This document shows positions 14,691 to 26,000 of a stretch of 64,000 bases of DNA, in pieces. The notes under the pieces were generated by a model that saw only the letters and a list, made by a program, of their open reading frames with translations, did not search any database and had not been told where the DNA came from. The stretch comes from Xiphias gladius. Taxonomy: Eukaryota; Chordata; Actinopteri; Istiophoriformes; Xiphiidae. Numbering within the stretch: position 1 is the first letter of the stretch; each line of letters starts with the position of its first letter. The DNA lies in the NCBI RefSeq assembly GCF_016859285.1, contig NC_053420.1:10927501-10991500 (forward strand), given 5' to 3'. Position numbers and translations under genes: made by a program.

Positions 14691-14818
14691 TGGCTTATTC
14701 TTTGAGTATTTTAGGCCTGGTACCTGTTACCATTCTCCCGCCAGTGGGTCGGCCCCAGTCTCATCTCTAACCCTCTGTTTGTTTATTCCCTCAAGCACAT
14801 GAGCGTCCAGGCTGTGTG

Positions 14819-14820
<2 letters not shown>

Positions 14821-14877
<57 letters not shown>
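14821..14877. repeat. (CT)n microsatellite
   Basis: About 28 pure dinucleotide units. Confidence 0.98.
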
Positions 14878-14879
<2 letters not shown>

Positions 14880-17149
14880 CTTCTTACGCATATCCTATAT
14901 AGCATCTCTGTTGGAGTGAAAGCAGATCCATCAATCACTCTAGTACATCTCCTTCCCATCAAATCGGACTATTTCTCTCTTGATGCTATCTTTGTCTCTC
15001 TCTTGTTCTGTCTATGTGAATGTGCATGTGCATTAGTTTCTGCCTTTCTGTCTGTCTGTCTTTCTCTCCCGTCCGGTAGATAGAGCTCAGTCAGATCCAG
15101 TGGGATATGAATAGCGTGTTAACAGAGCCCAAAGCATCATTGGGAATCATGGCCAGGGTTGGAAGGCCAGTTGAGGGTAAGTGAGCCTGCCACTGTCGAC
15201 AAGAGGGAGAGAGGGCCTGTTGATCCACTCGGTCAGAAACTCGCAGCTGAGGTTGTTGACAAATTGGAAGAAATTGAGGCCAGTGGGGCAGCTGAGACAA
15301 AAGAGAGGTAAAGTGACATTTCATTGAAGTGTTATGACTATCCCTTCTTTCATAAAAACTTGTGTTAAACAAACTTTTACTTGAGTGGGAGCAGCCTTAA
15401 AAAGAGTTCCGTGATCTTCCACACAGGGCAAAAATAAATTGACGTGGAATGTGACGAGAATAGACTTCAAAGTGCAAATGATGAAAAAATAGACTTTTTT
15501 CTTTTCAGATGGTGTGGAGATACAGAAGGGCACAATCACATTACACATTACATTATCAAAATACTTTTTTTTCTGAGATGACTTTAAGAAAATGTCTGGA
15601 TAATTACACCCTTGTTTTTGTAAGATATGTGCAATAACTTGCACGCAGTCATATGCTGCAATTATGCAGAGCAGTAAAAAAGTTTCAAAACAAGTTCTCT
15701 GGAGCTCAACCATGTAAACAACCTCTAATTAATTATTCAACTCAGAGACGTGGTTCATTGCACATGAAGATGCTTAAAGGTAACACATGATATTGAAAAC
15801 TAGTCTTTTAGTCACTTTACTTTAGATCTTTTGCTAGAAGAGCTGGGTTGTTGTGTGTTCTGTCTATGACATTGCATCACACACAGTTTCTATCTCGTAG
15901 AGTATCCTGTGTTATGTAGAAACTTTGGACATCAACCAGCTTCACTGATGAAATGCCTTCAAGGGAACATTAATGAGAAATTTTCTGATAATACAAACCC
16001 ATTTCCCTTGCAGCCAACACAATATCAACAGTTCATGCTGTGAATATAGACCTTGTTGCATTTTCTCAAGGAGCAGAGTAATTTTTTTTTTCTCTGGCTA
16101 CATTTGAAATACAAAGAGGTGAAAATGGTACCATCAAAATGTAAAAAGCTAAAAATAAAAACATTGAAAATGGTTTCCACGGTTGCATGATATGGAATAC
16201 AAACAAAATATACAATACAAAAATGATAATACAGTGTCATCTGGCAGGAATGGAGTATGGCATATAAACAAAAATAGAACATTCTTTAAGACACCTAATT
16301 TACATATAACATTTGGTTTATTCAAATGTAATAAAAAATGGATGGTTTAAATGGTACTTCGGTAAGGACTTTTCCCTATTACTCATTATGCTTACATTCA
16401 TACATTCAAACTATAATTAAATAGATTGCAAACCCTCTGATTCCTACAAAATTCTTTGGTAATCCAAGTTTCAAATGGCCTGTCTGTAATTTAAGTTTTA
16501 ATACAAAAGGGACCTTTTTGTATTTAAACTTTTGTTAAAATTTAACATAAAGTTCACAAACTGACATACTTTGGAGCTTGCTTTGCTACTATTATATCAA
16601 CTAATTTTTCAGTCTCTACTCAACAGTTAGTTTGAACCAGCTGCTGTTGACACAATTATGCATAGGTCAGAACTAAGATAAACCACTAGTATCTGCTTAA
16701 CCTCCAAGAAACATGTTCACCAGAGATAAACAAGAGATATACAAGTCAAGCATATAATCATACATTATCCAACTGAATTTAGTTTCTTCACTTTTAAGCA
16801 GCCTCCCTCAGAAGCCCAAAAAATATCTTTTTATTGTAATACATAGTGGGAATCTTCCCAGATCCCCCTAAACCATACAGATTGTCATTTTAACTCTTAG
16901 AATAAGGGTACTCTGTTATCAATACACAGTTAAATGTGTCAGAGAGGAGACATCTGTTGTCCTTAAACGTAGGCACAAAAGGTATGCAGAAACAATGATG
17001 TACATGTCCATTAGTTAGTTTGCTGTAGTATGAGTTTTTCGCTGCATTCATAGATGAAAATTTTGATTCCATTGCCTGCTTTTGATGTGTCACTGACTTT
17101 ACAATTATTGGTGTTACTTGGTAGTTTAATATGATGATTTGAAGATAAA
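14878..17149. other. Intergenic, nothing recognised
   Basis: AT-rich; the ORFs are short and lack family features. Confidence 0.6.
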
Positions 17150-17259
17150 TCCTTGGATGCATTGGGACACATCCTCAGTGATGTTCCTGAGGTCATCGGG
17201 AATTTGGGTCTTTCAACATCATACACCTTCGCTCAGGTGACCAATCCAGGGTTGATGAG

Positions 17260-17570
17260 ACCCTGGCTTGTGTCCCAGCAGCATTCATCACTCCTACTGA
17301 TCCAAAGCCATCTGGAGACCCTCTCTGCAGCCTCCATGGTTTACTTGATGGCTTCCCTGTTGATGCCAAGTAGAGTGGTAACTCCAAGCCTTAAAAACTT
17401 ACTTGGTAGGCCAGACTTGTCTACTGTGGGGATCAGACCCTGGCCTGTGTCCCAGCCGCTGGATAACTCCCTCTGATCCAACGCTATCTGGAGGCCCTCT
17501 CTGCAGCTTCCATGATGGACTTGATGGTTTTCCTTTTTGCAGCCTCAGTGATGCCAAGTAGAGTGGAGCC
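17260..17570. repeat. Imperfect tandem duplication in the LINE relic
   Basis: About 17264-17374 and 17440-17562 share gaccctggcttgtgtcccag, gatccaa-gc-atctgga, ccctctctgcagc and gatgccaagtagagtgg. Two copies of the LINE tail module. Confidence 0.75.
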
Positions 17571-18069
17571 CTTGTACATTGAGTGGACAGCAAAGCCTCT
17601 ACAACCACTTCAATGGAATCACAGCGTGCCTCCCAGCTGCTCCTCAGGCACTGCTCCACCAGCTCCTGGTAGTTGGACTGCTTCTGCTCATTTGCCTTTC
17701 CATACTGTCCTCCTAGGGAACTGTAAGCTCTATAAGGAGCACCTGTTTTGAGGAGCGCCACATCTGGGCTCAATTAAGTTGTCATAACATGGTCCAGGAA
17801 CTTGAGTTGCCTCCCCAAATTGACTCGCAGCTCCCAGTCCGACACAGCAGTGAGCAGACTGGCTGCTGACCGGGGCTGCGGCTGCGGTCGCTCACCCACC
17901 CTGACAAAGGCAATGTACCTCTGGCCATGGACATGCTTGTTGTTTGCCACGACTTTGGAGATTACCTCTTCAACTGTCTTCAGCACCTGGTTGTGTGACA
18001 AGGGGTAGTTGCCCTCCCCCAATGCTTTTGGGCAGCTGCTGAGGATTTGCTGACAGTTCATGCTGTGAC

Positions 18070-18136
18070 CTGTGTGCCCTTTCCCAGGGCACACAGGGAA
18101 AGGGCCCTTGTGTGCCCTTTCCCAGGGCACACAGGA
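18070..18136. repeat. Two tandem perfect hairpins
   Basis: TGTGTGCCCT-TTCCC-AGGGCACACA occurs at about 18071-18095 and 18109-18133. Each copy is a 10-bp perfect stem with a 5-nt loop. The 13-nt spacer contains aaagggccctt, itself a short palindrome. Confidence 0.85.
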
Positions 18137-18440
18137 CATGCTAGAGAATCACTCTTGCCAGACATGGAGATTTGCTGGGCTAGGTAAGACATCATACACC
18201 GCTTAGGCCATGAACTTGATCAACTGGAGTTCTGCCTGCCAGATATCAGTCCAGGATATCTTCCTCTTCAGCGCACCCTCCCACCTTGTCCCTACTCTCG
18301 GCTGCCGCATACCCACCATTCTGCTGGTCTGTTCCTCCTTTACAACTCTCCACACCTCCTCCAGGACTAGATGGCGTCTGTCCCTGCCATGGGCCTTACC
18401 ATGTTTTCGATGCATGGGAAGAATGCTGGTGTTGGGCTTC

Positions 18441-19495
18441 CACGAGGTAGAATGAAAATGTATTTCTTAGTTCACTCAGTCTTATACTCATGGTTCTCAC
18501 CATCAGAATTTCCTTTCATTGCATAGGCTAGTTTGGAACATGCAATTCACTTATTCAGCCTGACCTCTGACAATGAGCTCTCTAACGGTGGTTACAAATG
18601 GTTTAAGGAGGAGACAAGTGAGGTGATGTGATACTATTGTGTCGCTGAGGCTGCATAAAAAACGTTGTTCCTGGTCCCCATTGAATTGTGTTTTTGTCCA
18701 GATCCGCAGCAGTGTCTGCCTATTGAGTATTTGGGCTTTAATATACATATGAAACCTCAGACGTAGCTTTTAGTACTCAGTTTTTTCAGACTCCCATCCT
18801 TCACATGCATTCAATATAACTGGTGTGACTAACTCATCAGGAAGATCTAATATAATATCTACACGTAAATCAAATTAGTTACTAATAAGGGCAAAGATAG
18901 CTCAGTAAAGCATAGCATTCAATTGTTAATTTTTAATTGTGCAAATGGGACACTGTTCATACTCTGCTATCAACAAATCTTGATTGATTACTTGGTAGTT
19001 TTGGTTTTGGTTTTCTTTTCTTTTTTTCTTTTTTTGCAGGGGTATACTAGCTGAAACTCTGATAATAATATATTTTAAAGCCACCTGACATGATAGATGA
19101 GACAGTCCACCCTGTAGGATATTACCATTTTTCTGCAGGGCCTCCTTTTGTCCATCTCTCTCTCAGCCTGGTTCTTGAATTCCATAAATACTGAAAGAGC
19201 GGCACCCTTTTAAAGTTTGCTCAATTTTAACCTTGTCTTGACAGAACATTTTTGTTGTTCCTTTTCCCCCCTGCAGACAGCACATTTTGCATTGGAGCTG
19301 GTTTTGTGACAGGGACACATTCATCATGTAATAAAGTGATGCAAGCTGTTCAAAATGCCAAAATGAAACTCAGCGACTATGAGTCCTGTAAAGTAGTGAA
19401 GAGGAATTGTAGCTATTTCAGGGTTGTTTCTTTGGCTGCACTGCCAATGATGTCCTGTTAGAGACACAAATGATTAACTCTCGCTGGTACCAATT

Positions 19496-19534
<39 letters not shown>

Positions 19535-20411
19535 CGTGCGTGTGTGTGTGTGTGTACTATCGAGAGAAAGGGTTGAAAAGAGAATTCATATTTTCTGTAA
19601 TACTGAAGAGGAAATCTTGATCTTAATCTTATCTTAGTTAATATTTCTACAGAACAGCAACTATAAAAAATATTAATGAATATTTATTATTCCTTTATAC
19701 TGAGCTCATTTTCATATCTCTACATTTGCTTTTCTACATATACATGTCTTGTAGCACTTCTGCTGAGCTTAATGTCCTCAGCCTATAAAGACCCATATAA
19801 AAATACAAACAACATTCAGTATAACCCCAATATTTTCAGAAACATGTTATTTGAAGACGCATGTGTGTAAAATAAAGACAAGAATGCATTTATAGGCCCA
19901 GATGTTTTTAATTGCATATGAGCAGGTTGCAAGCATGATGAAAAATCAAGTCATTTCTCTGTGTATTCTTTTACAGTGTTTTACTGCCATCTATTGTTAA
20001 GGTACAAGACAACTATTATTTACACAATGAGTCTTGAACATATCAGAGTTACAGTTAATACTTGACAAATCATTTAGTAAGTTTAGCATTAGAAGCTTTC
20101 ATCCGTCACTTACTCTGTGACTTGTTGCAGATCCTCAATACATGATTTCTGCAGCAAAGCATTAAAAAAAAAAAAAAAAAATACTATACACTAAGCCTGG
20201 AATACCAAATATTAAAACGTCAATTAACTAAAAGTCACAACAGTGTGACATAAATTTATGATAGAAAGTGGCAAAGTGGATATCTGTTGATGTGAAAGTA
20301 TCAATGAGTATTGCTATTACTTTCAAAAGTCAGTTTCATGCAAGAAAATTATTTTCTCAAGCAGAGTGACTTGATTGCCTAAAAGTGTAATAGACAGCTA
20401 CATTATCTCCC
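18441..20411. other. Intergenic downstream of znfx1
   Basis: A TG microsatellite and poly-A/T runs only. The znfx1 3' UTR probably enters its right end. Confidence 0.6.
19497..19555. repeat. (TG)n microsatellite
   Basis: TG run with a short cgtgcgtgcg interruption. Confidence 0.97.
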
Positions 20412-20417
20412 TTTAAT
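20412..20417 (-). terminator. Possible znfx1 polyadenylation signal (ATTAAA)
   Basis: Plus-strand TTTAAT reads ATTAAA on the minus strand, about 150 nt past the stop. It is the nearest variant poly(A) signal seen; no canonical AATAAA was found closer. Tentative. Confidence 0.3.
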
Positions 20418-20565
20418 TACACTGAGTACAGTAACGTTTGTGGCGATCTCTCCTTGCCCAGCATGAATTAAAGTGGTTATTACAGTAAAACATAATCGGT
20501 TGCCTTTCATAGGTTCTGCAGCCAATAGTTTGGGTTGAAATGGCAACTACTGCCACAAATGGCTT

Positions 20566-23016
20566 TCAGAGGTCAAGTTGATCAAAATTTAGAAGGTTGT
20601 TGCCTTCAGACCAAGCGGGATGCTGTGCCCCATCCATCTCTGAGGCGACTTCGTTGCCACTTGCCAGTCTGTGACTGCCCCCACCAATGGTAGCATCACA
20701 ATCAGGGCACTGTCGACTCTCCATAGCCCCTCCACACTCTGTTATAAGATAGACATGGCCATTAGGACATTTGTGCCAGTGTCCAGGAGGCATTTTCATA
20801 GCTGAGATGATCATCTCTCTCTCCTCCTCACTGATCCCCAAACCTGTGAGTGGAAACTTTTGGTTCAGCTCATTCATGGTTTCTTTCACTCTTTGTTCAT
20901 CCTGCTCAGTGAATTGGCCAGACTTTTCCAAAATTTCTTTTATTGTGTTTACCTCGGACTGAATTACATCACTTTCACCTCTCTTGTCTGCCTTATGACA
21001 ACGGACGTTGAGTTCAGCGAGGAAGGTGAGTCTCCGTAACTGTCTCTGCAAATCAAAGACCTGCTGGTCCGTGAATTTTTGGTATTGGTTATTGAGCCAG
21101 AGCACAAACTCTGCAACATTCCTCTTAAACTTGTAGCCTCGCAAGAATGTCATGTCTTCTCTTTTAATCTTTAGTAGCTTTGCAACTCTTATCAGGAAAT
21201 CCATCTTGTTTTCCAGGATCCACAGGTCGTTTGCCGTGAGATAGCGCTGTTCCAGTTTGTCATTGATTTGCAAATATTCGTCTTGCTGATGCATTTCAAA
21301 CATGTCAATGTTTTCCTTCCACTTTTCTTGAAGAGCCTTCCTGTGCTTTTCAAAATCTGCCTGATGTCCATTTATCTTCACCTTTACCATCTCTATCTCG
21401 GCCAGCCTGCGATTGATGTGAGATCCATAGCGTAGATTCTTGCGGATTGGAGTTCGACACTTGGGACATTCCTTTAGTGTTATGGCCACATCTTCTTCAT
21501 TTGCCTGCTGATTTTCATCCATCCCCATGTACTTATCCATGGCTGTGAATTCAATTATATGTCCACAGTCCTCTAGCTGAATAAAGTGAGCCTCAGGGTC
21601 ATCCTCAGTTCCAAAGAAAATCTCTGTGACCTCATTGTGATTACAAATGCGACATTTGCTTGGACATTTGTCTCCACACAGACCTATGCACGGGTGGCCG
21701 CAATCCAGGATCTTGGCACAAGGTTGGATGCATGGTGGACGATCGCATGACTCATGGCAAAGCTTACTGCATCTTTGGTGAGGGCACTGCCAGGCGCAGG
21801 GCTCAATGCATGGAGCACAGGGCTGCCCACATGGCTTCATACATCTACTGTGGATGCAGCAATTCTCACATGGTCTCTGACAGGGGGGGCAATCACGAGT
21901 GCAAGGCTCCCTGCACTTGTGAGAGCAAATTAGGAGACGCTCACACTGGTGAAAACATGGGAAATGGAAGCGTCCCTGATAACACTTCCCACAGTCGCCG
22001 TGACAGGTATGGCCGCATTTTAGCTGATGATCACATGGGGTCTTACATTCAAGTTCCTCTATCTTTGTTTTGTAAAAGCAAGCATCTTGCTGGACATGGC
22101 CGCACTTTAGCTCTAAAGTGACCTTCACCTTGCACTTACTTATGCATGGTTCCCCGCAGATTGAATCACATGGATGTCCACACCTGAGAACTTTCTGGCA
22201 AGGCTCCTGGCATGCAAATGTATTTGGGTCCTGGTGGCAAGGAACCATCTGTGTGTGTTGACACTTCGGTATGATCTTCTCAACCTTCACTGGACATTTC
22301 TTTGGGCATGCTCTATGGCACACAAGTGTGCACCTGTGTCCCTGATCACATAAAATCTTATGGCACTCCTTGCCACACTTGTACTCTTTGTGCTCAGGGT
22401 CGTAGGGGTGGCAGACTCTTGAGCAAACATGGCCACAATCCAAACGGAACTGGCAGGGCTGAGTGCAGCCACCCTCAGGGGCTTGTTTGAAGTCTTCAGC
22501 ACAAGACGCTTTTATCTGTCGATTTGGATGATTCTGACAGCACAGGGTCAGAGCCTTCCCAGCCTGGTTGTTCTCCCTCAAAGTGTGTAAGATGTTGCTC
22601 CACAGTTTGATTTGGCCCAGTAATGCACTGTTGCCCACACAGTAGAGACCTTTCTTGGCACGTGACAAGGCTACACAGACGCGATTGGGGATGTTCAAAA
22701 AGCCAACTTTACCCTGCATGTTGCTGCGGACCAGAGACAACAAAACAATGTCATTCTCTTCTCCCTGGTACTTGTCTACTACATGCACTTTGACCCCAGA
22801 GAACTGGCTGGCAGGCATAAGTTTACGCAGACAGTAGAGCTGGCCAGTATAGGTCGTAAGGATGGTAATTTGCTCTGGTTTGTAGCCCTGAAAGAGAAGA
22901 TAGCGGCAGAGAGCGACTACAAACATGGCCTCATGCTGGTTCTGATGGCTTCTCCCATCTTTGATCTCTTCTTCTGGGTGGTTGTGCTCCACAAAGAATA
23001 AATTGGTATTAAGGCC
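20566..23016 (-). CDS. znfx1: znfx1 coding exon 18: helicase C-terminus, NF-X1 fingers, RZ finger
   Basis: 2451 nt, residues 1110-1925. Starts [17 protein letters not shown] after a ttacag acceptor. Contains [16 protein letters not shown] and [17 protein letters not shown] (motifs V and VI), then a cysteine/histidine-rich array with repeated CGHxC units (about 1297-1567), a helical region, and [10 protein letters not shown]...QCPDC, an RZ-type zinc finger. Stop TGA at 20566-20568. Confidence 0.97.
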   Translation of the reverse strand, partial: GLNTNLFFVEHNHPEEEIKDGRSHQNQHEAMFVVALCRYLLFQGYKPEQITILTTYTGQLYCLRKLMPASQFSGVKVHVVDKYQGEENDIVLLSLVRSNMQGKVGFLNIPNRVCVALSRAKKGLYCVGNSALLGQIKLWSNILHTLRENNQAGKALTLCCQNHPNRQIKASCAEDFKQAPEGGCTQPCQFRLDCGHVCSRVCHPYDPEHKEYKCGKECHKILCDQGHRCTLVCHRACPKKCPVKVEKIIPKCQHTQMVPCHQDPNTFACQEPCQKVLRCGHPCDSICGEPCISKCKVKVTLELKCGHVQQDACFYKTKIEELECKTPCDHQLKCGHTCHGDCGKCYQGRFHFPCFHQCERLLICSHKCREPCTRDCPPCQRPCENCCIHSRCMKPCGQPCAPCIEPCAWQCPHQRCSKLCHESCDRPPCIQPCAKILDCGHPCIGLCGDKCPSKCRICNHNEVTEIFFGTEDDPEAHFIQLEDCGHIIEFTAMDKYMGMDENQQANEEDVAITLKECPKCRTPIRKNLRYGSHINRRLAEIEMVKVKINGHQADFEKHRKALQEKWKENIDMFEMHQQDEYLQINDKLEQRYLTANDLWILENKMDFLIRVAKLLKIKREDMTFLRGYKFKRNVAEFVLWLNNQYQKFTDQQVFDLQRQLRRLTFLAELNVRCHKADKRGESDVIQSEVNTIKEILEKSGQFTEQDEQRVKETMNELNQKFPLTGLGISEEEREMIISAMKMPPGHWHKCPNGHVYLITECGGAMESRQCPDCDATIGGGSHRLASGNEVASEMDGAQHPAWSEGNNLLNFDQLDL

Positions 23017-26000
23017 CTGTAAGACAGCATTTAATAAAAAAATTATTATAAGTTATTCTTTGATATTTTTCATATTATTTTGAATTCAGTATTCTTAATC
23101 CTTAAGATTACATTGCCCAACCTTGATTCAAAATGTATTTAAAAGTCTAAGAGACCATGCAGATACTTTTGTATCCATGCAGGCAAGTAAACAGATATTC
23201 ACTGCTATGAAAAACAGGCAGAATGGAGATGCAGCAGGGGAACAAATACAAAACACACCATGACGTTGTCATAGTCAAACACAGAGGGATGGTTTTCCAG
23301 CTCTGTGTAGATGTGTGGGGTCAGAAGACGGGCAATTTCTGGCCTCATACGATGCTGAAGAACAAACAAAAACAATAACATGGTTTAAACATAGACAATC
23401 ACATAAAGATACAGAGGCATGCATGCATCTACTAACATACACACAAACGTACCAATTCAAGTATAATGCATTCAACTTGTCTTTAATTGCATCATCTAAA
23501 GACTTCTACGTTTTACTGAGTGATAGGTCCTGCAATAAGATGAAAAAAATTAAAAGATACAGAAATGCAAACCTGGTAGTTGAGCCTGACAAAAGGAAGT
23601 CCCATCTTCACCAGCCTTTCAAACATGGACATATCCAGGTTGAAGTTCTTAGCAAGTTCATATACGGTGGCACTGGGGTGCAGCTAAAGGAGAAATCACA
23701 TGTTCATCAAATGCTCTAAACACATAAGTTTTCATGAATTATTGTTTAAGAACAGTAACAATTAATGGCTTAGTTTTTTTTGTACAAAGTCAGAACTTGT
23801 GGTCTTCTTGTGGCCTGAGAGCTAGAAATATGCTTTTATTAGCAATATGGCAATTTCATGCAAGTTTTGTCATCTTTCTAAACCTTTTTTAAATCTTTAG
23901 AGAGCATGTGATATGAATTTGTGTACCTGTAAATTGAAGCTTGCTTATTTCCAGCTTTTGCCTTATTCCATCCAACTTGGAAGATATACTGTTCTAGATT
24001 TACATATCTAAGTGTTCTAAAGTGTCCAAGATCATAACCATGTCAAGTGAGGAACAGAGTGATGACTTTCACGGTCACATGCTTGGAATGAAAAGACTAT
24101 TTGCAGTTATGTAAATGCTAGTGAACATTTATTACACAGTTCCTTGACACAGGTGGAGGGAACTATCTATACAGTAGAAAGCCTAGAAGGGATAAACAAT
24201 ATTCTACTATGGGTTTCTGTTTTCGGGTGACTGGATGGGAATACAGAATATATGCAAATGCACTTTAACTTTCTTTTGCTGTCCTGTTAAGTTTTTCACT
24301 GTTTTGCCTGTATGTGTGTGTGGGTTTGTGTGTGTATCTAATTTAGCTAGAGGACAGAGTGTGATTGTGCATGTATGTGGGAGGGGTGAGGGGGAGGCAA
24401 GACAAATTCTAATATAAATGTGAAGCATTGTGTTCTGCTCGATTCAACACCAAACCTGTGATTAATGAACACCACAAAAATGCCAAAGCTTATTTTACTC
24501 GAAAAGTGTGATCTATCCACTCCGATTACATGCACACATTTAAGTTTGGCTTCCACAAAAACAAAGTGCTTGTTCATAGAGTTGAAATAAATACTATCAA
24601 ATAGCTTTAAACCTGTGAAAAAACACAGAATACCCCATGTTCATGCCATCAGAATAACGTATCTTGGTTGCTTTTTATATGTCTATTTTTTAACCACACC
24701 TGTACTAATTTAATTGTTCAGTAGTTTAAATTAATAAATCAGATATACTTTAATATTGCTTTATTTATTTTATACTTGAAGTCAATATGTATCTGGAACA
24801 TTAAATTGGACCCACTCGTACTAAAAAGTGAAGGGAGCCTGAGGTACAGTGGTGAATGACTTTTATATTAATCTGATGTACCTGTACGAAAATGGCTGTT
24901 GATTTCCACACCTGAGTTACGATATAAGGAATTTTTAAGTCAAACCCTACTTTAAATCCCATTCTTATGCTTTCTGAACCTTCAGTACCACTGTAAGGAA
25001 GTCAGGTTTGTTTGTAGCGTCAAATACATGCATAAATTCATGCATAAACAGAGTACAATGAGCAAATATTAGGAGAAAAGCAGACAGAAGTTACACAACA
25101 AGAGGAGATCAGGACAGAATATTGAGATGTGTGATAGAACTATGTGTAGTTGTGAGCGCATGCTGCAGATTGCTAGACAGGCTGCCTGGCCATATGTCCT
25201 TGGCAGGCCCTGACAAGTTGTTGTAATAGTCTACTGATGTCCAGCATATCACTCCTTACTCTTCTCTTGTAATGTCTGGCATGGGGTGTTTTATTTTTTT
25301 TTCCTCGTGTATGTAAATAGGGTAATTTCAGTCAGAGGGATGATGGACTATTCAAATACACTGGCACACTAATAGTCACGCAGAGCGTAAGGAGATTCAG
25401 GCCCACCAAGAGTTTAGGAAACATTGGGCTATCCGTGTGTGAGAGCTCTTACCTGCTGGTGGTCTCCGATGAGGATGAGGTGTTGGCATGCTTGGCTCAG
25501 TGTAGTGATGGTGTGGGCCTCGAGAACCTCTGCAGCCTCTTCTACAATCACCAGACGTGGACGCACTTCCTGCAGAGCTGTACGGAACTTCGCTGCCCCT
25601 GTTGTTGTCATGCCAATAACCTAATGGACAAGATATCGGTTTATTTACACACATTATTAGCTTATCACGTCTGATTATTTTAGGATTAATTTTATTACCA
25701 TAACCAGTCAGATTGCTGCCTACCCTTACAAATGCAGTACTGCTAATTTGAATACTAGCCTATTTAATGGTGTTATGACTTTTTCAGAGGTTTTGCCACT
25801 AGACTATAGCAGTGGCTTCCTTTGTTCCACATTTTGCCCCACAGTTAATTTTCTCCTTAAAATTTTAAAAAATACAAAATGTGTTATTTCACATGTTCAA
25901 TTTCCCTAAATTCCACAATAGGTGTATATTTCACAGTCCTTCATTGAAGAAAAGTTCGACAATTTGTGAAAAACACTTACTTGCTGATTTGTTCAGAGTT

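Larger units (their letters stand above)
17150..18440 (-). mobile_element. Degenerate non-LTR retrotransposon 3' fragment (R2-like annotation type)
   Basis: Minus-strand frames in order: GALKRKISWTDIWQAELQLI, AVYDVLPSPANLHVW, LSSCPKALGEGNYPLSHNQV, YIAFVRVGERPQPQPRSAAS, NLGRQLKFLDHV, NYQELVEQCLRSSWEARCDS and a WLWISRSD-like tail. This order is the C-terminal part of a reverse-transcriptase protein common in fish genomes. Stops and frameshifts make it a relic. The tail module is duplicated, and hairpins interrupt the cysteine knuckle. Confidence 0.75.

Noticed and set aside
15321-15713. 130-codon minus-strand ORF
   Set aside because: AT-rich chance ORF without domain features.
21660-22121. 153-codon plus-strand ORF
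   Set aside because: Lies opposite the znfx1 zinc-finger exon; a shadow of the cysteine-rich coding strand.
25441-25674. Plus-strand ORFs over znfx1 coding exon 15
   Set aside because: Shadows of the conserved helicase exon.
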